The translations under genes and the position numbers were made by a program. A stretch of DNA of 64,000 nt from Auanema rhodensis. Its lineage: Eukaryota > Nematoda > Chromadorea > Rhabditida > Rhabditidae. Position 1 is the stretch's first letter. Every line of letters starts with the position of its first letter. The stretch lies in NCBI GenBank assembly GCA_964057225.1, contig OZ059900.1:20971638-21035637 (forward strand), written 5' to 3'. Below, piece by piece: positions 54,801-64,000 of the stretch. The notes beneath the pieces were generated by a model. That model was not told where the DNA came from and ran no database searches. It saw only the letters and a list, made by a program, of their open reading frames with translations.

Positions 54801-57800
54801 CACAGTATTTCCCATGAGAAATATTTTATTATGCTGGAAAACCAGTTTTTGGAAATTTCGCTGTAAACAAGGTTTTGACTTACGATTTCATGTGTTCAAA
54901 CTCATGCAATGTCAATGAAACCTAGCTCAAAATTGTTCCTACAACGTCTAGTTCCACTTTCACGACAAAAAAACAGGGGTTAGAAAATTAAGGAAATTAG
55001 CATATTCTGAGGGCACGCCCCTTATGGCTAATATTGATTAAATCGATTTTTGTTCATATGAGTCGTCAAATGCAACGAATTTCAGCGTGTTACATACTAA
55101 AATGAAACATTTTACATGCTGAACACTAGAAAAATACAAAAACACAGTATTTCCCATGAGAAATATTTTATTATGCTGGAAAACCAGTTTTTGGAAATTT
55201 CGCTGTAAACAAGGTTTTGACTTACGATTTCATGTGTTCAAACTCATGCAATGTCAATGAAACCTAGCTCAAAATTGTTCCTACAACGTCTAATTCCACT
55301 TTCACGACAAAAAAACCGGGGTTAGAAAATTAAGGAAATTAGCATATTCTGAGGGCACGCCCCTTATGGCTAATATTGATTAAATCGATTTTTGTTCATA
55401 TGAGTCGTCAAATGCAACGAATTTCAGCGTGTTACATACTAAAATGAAGCATTTCACATGCTGAACACTAGAAAAATACAAAAACACAGTATTTCCCATG
55501 AGAAATATTTTATTATGCTGGAAAACCAGTTTTTGGAAATTTCGCTGTAAACAAGGTTTTGACTTACGATTTCATGTGTTCAAACTCATGCAATGTCAAT
55601 GAAACCTAGCTCAAAATTGTTCCTACAACGTCTAGTTCCACTTTCACGACAAAAAAACAGGGGTTAGAAAATTAAGGAAATTAGCATATTCTGAGGGCAC
55701 GCCCCTTATGGCTAATATTGATTAAATCGATTTTTGTTCATATGAGTAGTCAAATGCAACGAATTTCAGCGTGTTACATACTAAAATGAAGCATTTCACA
55801 TGCTGAACACTAGAAAAATACAAAAACACAGTATTTCCCATGAGAAATATTTTATTATGCTGGAAAACCAGTTTTTGGAAATTTCGCTGTAAACAAGGTT
55901 TTGACTTACGATTTCATGTGTTCAAACTCATGCAATGTCAATGAAACCTAGCTCAAAATTGTTCCTACAACGTCTAGTTCCACTTTCACGACAAAAAAAC
56001 AGGGGTTAGAAAATTAAGGAAATTAGCATATTCTGAGGGCACGCCCCTTATGGCTAATATTGATTAAATCGATTTTTGTTCATATGAGTCGTCAAATGCA
56101 ACGAATTTCAGCGTGTTACATACTAAAATGAAGCATTTTACATGCTGAACACTAGAAAAATACAAAAACACAGTATTTCTCATGAGAAATATTTTATTAT
56201 GCTGGAAAACCAGTTTTTGGAAATTTCGCTGTAAACAAGGTTTTGACTTACGATTTCATGTGTTCAAAGTCATGCAATGTCAATGAAACCTAGCTCAAAA
56301 TTGTTTGTACAACGTCTAGTTCCACTTTCACGACAAAAAAACAGGGGTTAGAAAATTAAGGAAATTAGCATATTCTGAGGGCACGCCCCTTATGGCTAAT
56401 ATTGATTAAATCGATTTTTGTTCATATGAGTAGTCAAATGCAACGAATTTCAGCGTGTTACATACTAAAATGAAGCATTTTACATGCTGAACACTAGAAA
56501 AATACAAAAACACAGTATTTCCCATGAGAAATATTTTATTATGCTGGAAAACCAGTTTTTGGAAATTTCGCTGTAAACAAGGTTTTGACTTACGATTTCA
56601 TGTGTTCAAACTCATGCAATGTCAATGAAACCTAGCTCAAAATTGTTCCTACAACGTCTAATTCCACTTTCACGACAAAAAAACCGGGGTTAGAAAATTA
56701 AGGAAATTAGCATATTCTGAGGGCACGCCCCTTATGGCTAATATTGATTAAATCGATTTTTGTTCATATGAGTCGTCAAATGCAACGAATTTCAGCGTGT
56801 TACATACTAAAATGAAGCATTTCACATGCTGAACACTAGAAAAATACAAAAACACAGTATTTCCCATGAGAAATATTTTATTATGCTGGAAAACCAGTTT
56901 TTGGAAATTTCGCTGTAAACAAGGTTTTGACTTACGATTTCATGTGTTCAAACTCATGCAATGTCAATGAAACCTAGCTCAAAATTGTTCCTACAACGTC
57001 TAGTTCCACTTTCACGACAAAAAAACAGGGGTTAGAAAATTAAGGAAATTAGCATATTCTGAGGGCACGCCCCTTATGGCTAATATTGATTAAATCGATT
57101 TTTGTTCATATGAGTAGTCAAATGCAACGAATTTCAGCGTGTTACATACTAAAATGAAGCATTTTACATGCTGAACACTAGAAAAATACAAAAACACAGT
57201 ATTTCCCATGAGAAATATTTTATTATGCTGGAAAACCAGTTTTTGGAAATTTCGCTGTAAACAAGGTTTTGACTTACGATTTCATGTGTTCAAACTCATG
57301 CAATGTCAATGAAACCTAGCTCAAAATTGTTCCTACAACGTCTAGTTCCACTTTCACGACAAAAAAACAGTGGTTAGAAAATTAAGGAAATTAGCATATT
57401 CTGAGGGCACGCCCTTTATGGCTTATATTGATTAAATCGATTTTTGTTCATATGAGTCGTCAAATGCAACGAATTTCAGCGTGTTACATACTAAAATGAA
57501 GCATTTCACATGCTGAACACTAGAAAAATACAAAAACACAGTATTTCCCATGAGAAATATTTTATTATGCTGGAAAACCAGTTTTTGGAAATTTCGCTGT
57601 AAACAAGGTTTTGACTTACGATTTCATGTGTTCAAACTCATGCAATGTCAATGAAACCTAGCTCAAAATTGTTCCTACAACGTCTAGTTCCACTTTCACG
57701 ACAAAAAAACAGGGGTTAGAAAATTAAGGAAATTAGCATATTCTGAGGGCACGCCCCTTATGGCTAATATTGATTAAATCGATTTTTGTTCATATGAGTC

Positions 57801-60740
57801 GTCAAATGCAACGAATTTCAGCGTGTTACATACTAAAATGAAGCATTTTACATGCTGAACACTAGAAAAATACAAAAACACAGTATTTCCCATGAGAAAT
57901 ATTTTATTATGCTGGAAAACCAGTTTTTGGAAATTTCGCTGTAAACAAGGTTTTGACTTACGATTTCATGTGTTCAAACTCATGCAATGTCAATGAAACC
58001 TAGCTCAAAATTGTTCCTACAACGTCTAATTCCACTTTCACGACAAAAAAACAGGGGTTAGAAAATTAAGGAAATTAGCATATTCTGAGGGCACGCCCCT
58101 TATGGCTAATATTGATTAAATCGATTTTTGTTCATATGAGTCGTCAAATGCAACGAATTTCAGCGTGTTACATACTAAAATGAAGCATTTTACATGCTGA
58201 ACACTAGAAAAATACAAAAACACAGTATTTCCCATGAGAAATATTTTATTATGCTGGAAAACCAGTTTTTGGAAATTTCGCTGTAAACAAGGTTTTGACT
58301 TACGATTTCATGTGTTCAAACTCATGCAATGTCAATGAAACCTAGCTCAAAATTGTTCCTACAACGTCTAGTTCCACTTTCACGACAAAAAAACAGGGGT
58401 TAGAAAATTAAGGAAATTAGCATATTCTGAGGGCACGCCCCTTATGGCTAATATTGATTAAATCGATTTTTGTTCATATGAGTCGTCAAATGCAACGAAT
58501 TTCAGCGTGTTACATACTAAAATGAAACATTTTACATGCTGAACACTAGAAAAATACAAAAACACAGTATTTCCCATGAGAAATATTTTATTATGCTGGA
58601 AAACCAGTTTTTGGAAATTTCGCTGTAAACAAGGTTTTGACTTACGATTTCATGTGTTCAAACTCATGCAATGTCAATGAAACCTAGCTCAAAATTGTTC
58701 CTACAACGTCTAATTCCACTTTCACGACAAAAAAACCGGGGTTAGAAAATTAAGGAAATTAGCATATTCTGAGGGCACGCCCCTTATGGCTAATATTGAT
58801 TAAATCGATTTTTGTTCATATGAGTCGTCAAATGCAACGAATTTCAGCGTGTTACATACTAAAATGAAGCATTTCACATGCTGAACACTAGAAAAATACA
58901 AAAACACAGTATTTCCCATGAGAAATATTTTATTATGCTGGAAAACCAGTTTTTGGAAATTTCGCTGTAAACAAGGTTTTGACTTACGATTTCATGTGTT
59001 CAAACTCATGCAATGTCAATGAAACCTAGCTCAAAATTGTTCCTACAACGTCTAGTTCCACTTTCACGACAAAAAAACAGGGGTTAGAAAATTAAGGAAA
59101 TTAGCATATTCTGAGGGCACGCCCCTTATGGCTAATATTGATTAAATCGATTTTTGTTCATATGAGTAGTCAAATGCAACGAATTTCAGCGTGTTACATA
59201 CTAAAATGAAGCATTTCACATGCTGAACACTAGAAAAATACAAAAACACAGTATTTCCCATGAGAAATATTTTATTATGCTGGAAAACCAGTTTTTGGAA
59301 ATTTCGCTGTAAACAAGGTTTTGACTTACGATTTCATGTGTTCAAACTCATGCAATGTCAATGAAACCTAGCTCAAAATTGTTCCTACAACGTCTAGTTC
59401 CACTTTCACGACAAAAAAACAGGGGTTAGAAAATTAAGGAAATTAGCATATTCTGAGGGCACGCCCCTTATGGCTAATATTGATTAAATCGATTTTTGTT
59501 CATATGAGTAGTCAAATGCAACGAATTTCAGCGTGTTACATACTAAAATGAAGCATTTTACATGCTGAACACTAGAAAAATACAAAAACACAGTATTTCC
59601 CATGAGAAATATTTTATTATGCTGGAAAACCAGTTTTTGGAAATTTCGCTGTAAACAAGGTTTTGACTTACGATTTCATGTGTTCAAACTCATGCAATGT
59701 CAATGAAACCTAGCTCAAAATTGTTCCTACAACGTCTAGTTCCACTTTCACGACAAAAAAACCGGGGTTAGAAAATTAAGGAAATTAGCATATTCTGAGG
59801 GCACGCCCCTTATGGCTAATATTGATTAAATCGATTTTTGTTCATATGAGTCGTCAAATGCAACGAATTTCAGCGTGTTACATACTAAAATGAAGCATTT
59901 TACATGCTGAACACTAGAAAAATACAAAAACACAGTATTTCTCATGAGAAATATTTTATTATGCTGGAAAACCAGTTTTTGGAAATTTCGCTGTAAACAA
60001 GGTTTTGACTTACGATTTCATGTGTTCAAAGTCATGCAATGTCAATGAAACCTAGCTCAAAATTGTTTGTACAACGTCTAGTTCCACTTTCACGACAAAA
60101 AAACAGGGGTTAGAAAATTAAGGAAATTAGCATATTCTGAGGGCACGCCCCTTATGGCTAATATTGATTAAATCGATTTTTGTTCATATGAGTAGTCAAA
60201 TGCAACGAATTTCAGCGTGTTACATACTAAAATGAAGCATTTTACATGCTGAACACTAGAAAAATACAAAAACACAGTATTTCCCATGAGAAATATTTTA
60301 TTATGCTGGAAAACCAGTTTTTGGAAATTTCGCTGTAAACAAGGTTTTGACTTACGATTTCATGTGTTCAAACTCATGCAATGTCAATGAAACCTAGCTC
60401 AAAATTGTTCCTACAACGTCTAATTCCACTTTCACGACAAAAAAACCGGGGTTAGAAAATTAAGGAAATTAGCATATTCTGAGGGCACGCCCCTTATGGC
60501 TAATATTGATTAAATCGATTTTTGTTCATATGAGTCGTCAAATGCAACGAATTTCAGCGTGTTACATACTAAAATGAAGCATTTCACATGCTGAACACTA
60601 GAAAAATACAAAAACACAGTATTTCCCATGAGAAATATTTTATTATGCTGGAAAACCAGTTTTTGGAAATTTCGCTGTAAACAAGGTTTTGACTTACGAT
60701 TTCATGTGTTCAAACTCATGCAATGTCAATGAAACCTAGC
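54800..60740 (-). repeat. 10/11-monomer duplication with one extra monomer in the second copy
   Basis: The region 54.8-56.09 kb matches 58.2-59.51 kb at a shift of 3420 bp (marker aaacatttt at 55105 and 58525). The private caaagtcatg marker is at 56269 and 60031, a shift of 3762 bp. The second copy therefore holds one additional 342-bp monomer at about 59.58-59.93 kb. Correspondence ends near 56.98/60.74 kb, where gttcct faces gtttgt. Between the copies, a unit at about 57.37 kb has the single oddities acagtgg, gccctttat and gcttatatt. Confidence 0.8.
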
Positions 60741-63700
60741 TCAAAATTGTTTGTACAACGTCTAGTTCCACTTTCACGACAAAAAAACAGGGGTTAGAAA
60801 ATTAAGGAAATTAGCATATTCTGAGGGCACGCCCCTTATGGCTAATATTGATTAAATCGATTTTTGTTCATATGAGTAGTCAAATGCAACGAATTTCAGC
60901 GTGTTACATACTAAAATGAAGCATTTCACATGCTGAACACTAGAAAAATACAAAAACACAGTATTTCCCATGAGAAATATTTTATTATGCTGGAAAACCA
61001 GTTTTTGGAAATTTCGCTGTAAACAAGGTTTTGACTTACGATTTCATGTGTTCAAACTCATGCAATGTCAATGAAACCTAGCTCAAAATTGTTCCTACAA
61101 CGTCTAGTTCCACTTTCACGACAAAAAAACAGGGGTTAGAAAATTAAGGAAATTAGCATATTCTGAGGGCACGCCCCTTATGGCTAATATTGATTAAATC
61201 GATTTTTGTTCATATGAGTAGTCAAATGCAACGAATTTCAGCGTGTTACATACTAAAATGAAGCATTTTACATGCTGAACACTAGAAAAATACAAAAACA
61301 CAGTATTTCCCATGAGAAATATTTTATTATGCTGGAAAACCAGTTTTTGGAAATTTCGCTGTAAACAAGGTTTTGACTTACGATTTCATGTGTTCAAACT
61401 CATGCAATGTCAATGAAACCTAGCTCAAAATTGTTCCTACAACGTCTAGTTCCACTTTCACGACAAAAAAACCGGGGTTAGAAAATTAAGGAAATTAGCA
61501 TATTCTGAGGGCACGCCCCTTATGGCTAATATTGATTAAATCGATTTTTGTTCATATGAGTCGTCAAATGCAACGAATTTCAGCGTGTTACATACTAAAA
61601 TGAAGCATTTTACATGCTGAACACTAGAAAAATACAAAAACACAGTATTTCTCATGAGAAATATTTTATTATGCTGGAAAACCAGTTTTTGGAAATTTCG
61701 CTGTAAACAAGGTTTTGACTTACGATTTCATGTGTTCAAACTCATGCAATGTCAATGAAACCTAGCTCAAAATTGTTCCTACAACGTCTAGTTCCACTTT
61801 CACGACAAAAAAACAGGGGTTAGAAAATTAAGGAAATTAGCATATTCTGAGGGCACGCCCCTTATGGCTAATATTGATTAAATCGATTTTTGTTCATATG
61901 AGTCGTCAAATGCAACGAATTTCAGCGTGTTACATACTAAAATGAAGCATTTTACATGCTGAACACTAGAAAAATACAAAAACACAGTATTTCCCATGAG
62001 AAATATTTTATTATGCTGGAAAACCAGTTTTTGGAAATTTCGCTGTAAACAAGGTTTTGACTTACGATTTCATGTGTTCAAACTCATGCAATGTCAATGA
62101 AACCTAGCTCAAAATTGTTCCTACAACGTCTAGTTCCACTTTCACGACAAAAAAACAGGGGTTAGAAAATTAATGAAATTAGCATATTCTGAGGGCACGC
62201 CCCTTATGGCTAATATTGATTAAATCGATTTTTGTTCATATGAGTCGTCAAATGCAACGAATTTCATCGTGTTACATACTAAAATGAACCATTTTACATG
62301 CTGAACACTAGAAAAATACAAAAACACAGTATTTCTCATGAGAAATATTTTATTATGCTGGAAAACCAGTTTTTGGAAATTTCGCTGTAAACAAGGTTTT
62401 GACTTACGATTTCATGTGTTCAAACTCATGCAATGTCAATGAAACCTAGCTCAAAATTGTTCCTACAACGTCTGTTTCCACTTTCACGACAAAAAAACAG
62501 GGGTTAGAAAATTAAGGAAATTAGCATATTCTGAGGGCACGCCCCTTATGGCTAATATTGATTAAATCGATTTTTGTTCATATGAGTCGTCAAATGCAAC
62601 GAATTTCAGCGTGTTACATACTAAAATGAAGCATTTCACATGCTGAACACTAGAAAAATACAAAAACACAGTATTTCCCATGAGAAATATTTTATTATGC
62701 TGGAAAACCAGTTTTTGGAAATTTCGCTGTAAACAAGGTTTTGACTTACGATTTCATGTGTTCAAACTCATGCAATGTCAATGAAACCTAGCTCAAAATT
62801 GTTCCTACAACGTCTAGTTCCACATTCACGACAAAAAAACAGGGGTTAGAAAATTAAGGAAATTAGCATATTCTGAGGGCACGCCCCTTATGGCTAATAT
62901 TGATTAAATCGATTTTTGTTCATATGAGTCGTCAAATGCAACGAATTTCAGCGTGTTACATACTAAAATGAAGCATTTTACATGCTGAACACTAGAAAAA
63001 TACAAAAACACAGTATTTCTCATGAGAAATATTTTATTATGCTGGAAAACCAGTTTTTGGAAATTTCGCTGTAAACAAGGTTTTGACTTACGATTTCATG
63101 TGTTCAAACTCATGCAATGTCAATGAAACCTAGCTCAAAATTGTTCCTACAACGTCTGTTTCCACTTTCACGACAAAAAAACAGGGGTTAGAAAATTAAG
63201 GAAATTAGCATATTCTGAGGGCACGCCCCTTATGGCTAATATTGATTAAATCGATTTTTGTTCATATGAGTCGTCAAATGCAACGAATTTCAGCGTGTTA
63301 CATACTAAAATGAAGCATTTCACATGCTGAACACTAGAAAAATACAAAAACACAGTATTTCCCATGAGAAATATTTTATTATGCTGGAAAACCAGTTTTT
63401 GGAAATTTCGCTGTAAACAAGGTTTTGACTTACGATTTCATGTGTTCAAACTCATGCAATGTCAATGAAACCTAGCTCAAAATTGTTCCTACAACGTCTA
63501 GTTCCACTTTCACGACAAAAAAACAGGGGTTAGAAAATTAAGGAAATTAGCATATTCTGAGGGCACGCCCCTTATGGCTAATATTGATTAAATCGATTTT
63601 TGTTCATATGAGTCGTCAAATGCAACGAATTTCAGCGTGTTACATACTAAAATGAAGCATTTTACATGCTGAACACTAGAAAAATACAAAAACACAGTAT

Positions 63701-64000
63701 TTCTCATGAGAAATATTTTATTATGCTGGAAAACCAGTTTTTGGAAATTTCGCTGTAAACAAGGTTTTGACTTACGATTTCATGTGTTCAAACTCATGCA
63801 ATGTCAATGAAACCTAGCTCAAAATTGTTTGTACAACGTCTAGTTCCACTTTCACGACAAAAAAACAGGGGTTAGAAAATTAAGGAAATTAGCATATTCT
63901 GAGGGCACGCCCCTTATGGCTAATATTGATTAAATCGATTTTTGTTCATATGAGTCGTCAAATGCAACGAATTTCAGCGTGTTACATACTAAAATGAAGC
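60741..64000 (-). repeat. Mosaic monomers to the window end
   Basis: About 9.5 monomers. The gtctgtttcc form is at 62470 and 63154, two units apart. cacattcacg (about 62823) repeats an oddity seen at about 25884 and 27936. aaccatttt (about 62287) repeats one at about 30820. The last anchor is at 63687 and the array is cut inside a monomer by the window edge. Confidence 0.75.

Larger units (their letters stand above)
5009..64000 (-). repeat. Satellite array, orientation B (inverted), one broken plus about 172 copies of the same 342-bp monomer
   Basis: From 5009 the sequence is the reverse complement of the left array. The anchor caaaaacacag starts at 5201, 5543, 5885 and so on, and the last copy starts at 63687. 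That distance is 58486 bp, or 171 x 342 + 4. The +4 is fully explained by 1-bp insertions near 19906, 33368, 34665, 35692 and 37189 and a 1-bp deletion near 54628. So 171 intact monomers run without any foreign insertion, followed by 314 bp of a further one. No coding region, RNA gene or mobile element is visible in these 59 kb. Local blocks of duplicated monomer groups are listed separately. Confidence 0.97.

Noticed and set aside
5009-64000. Possible long repetitive protein, since 342 is divisible by 3
   Set aside because: A frame without a stop would run through the whole array. No such frame exists, and all six are closed within about one monomer.
1-64000. CRISPR array
   Set aside because: The period is regular, but there are no unique spacers. 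The whole 342 bp is conserved and no cas-like gene is present.
1-64000. Ribosomal spacer, telomeric repeat, or LTR/transposon tandem
   Set aside because: No rRNA, telomere hexamer or pentamer runs, terminal repeats, target-site duplications or coding remnants were seen.
1-64000. Naming the satellite or species (for example a tenebrionid 344-bp satellite)
   Set aside because: Only the length class and style agree. I cannot recall a matching sequence, so a database search with the consensus would be needed.

Overview
The whole window is a eukaryotic satellite DNA array. It holds about 187 head-to-tail copies of one AT-rich monomer of 342 bp (34% GC, counted on 1-342). I find no protein gene, RNA gene, transposon body or unique sequence longer than about 34 bp. 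Arrays of this size and homogeneity are typical of centromeric or pericentromeric heterochromatin. CpG is not visibly depleted (about 9 per monomer, roughly 10 expected), which fits an invertebrate with little germline CpG methylation better than a vertebrate or plant. The style of satellite (AT-rich, about 340-360 bp, very homogeneous, with inversions) recalls tenebrionid and other beetle satellites, but I do not recognise the sequence and cannot name a species.

Layout. I call the orientation read at 1-5008 'A' (+ strand) and its reverse complement 'B'. Positions 1-5008 hold 14.6 monomers in orientation A. At 5008/5009 the array flips. The flip is a 95-bp perfect inverted repeat (4895-4989 and 5008-5102) around an 18-nt loop. 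The first B monomer (5009-5200) is damaged: 184 bp are replaced by a 34-bp T-rich filler, leaving a 192-bp unit. From 5201 to 63686 there are 171 complete B monomers without interruption, then a partial one runs to the window end. The array continues past both edges.

Fine structure. Monomers differ at about a dozen recurrent sites. In B orientation these are: cagtattt followed by ccc or ctc; attgtt followed by cct, tgt, cgt or aat, with one ttct; gtct followed by agttcc, aattcc, aaatcc or gtttcc; acaggg or accggg; aagg or aatg; gtcgtc or gtagtc; cagcg or catcg; ttttac, tttcac, ttctac or ttccac; ctaga or ctata. Their order shows nested higher-order repeats: a 7-monomer duplication (about 5.52-10.31 kb), a 7-monomer block re-copied at 8-monomer spacing (14.8-19.9 kb), a 3-monomer duplication (about 33.95-36.0 kb), a nearly exact 10-monomer duplication (38.26-45.10 kb) with partial further copies to 50.7 kb, and a 10/11-monomer duplication (54.8-60.7 kb). 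The left arm carries rare variants at the same spacing, mirrored, as the segment at 11.4-12.1 kb, so both orientations come from one array lineage.

There is no gene network to describe. The possible roles are structural (nucleosome phasing, centromere or heterochromatin, perhaps satellite transcripts). The observations most worth a second look are the inversion breakpoint and the higher-order repeat history. I see no sign of a new enzymatic or defence system.
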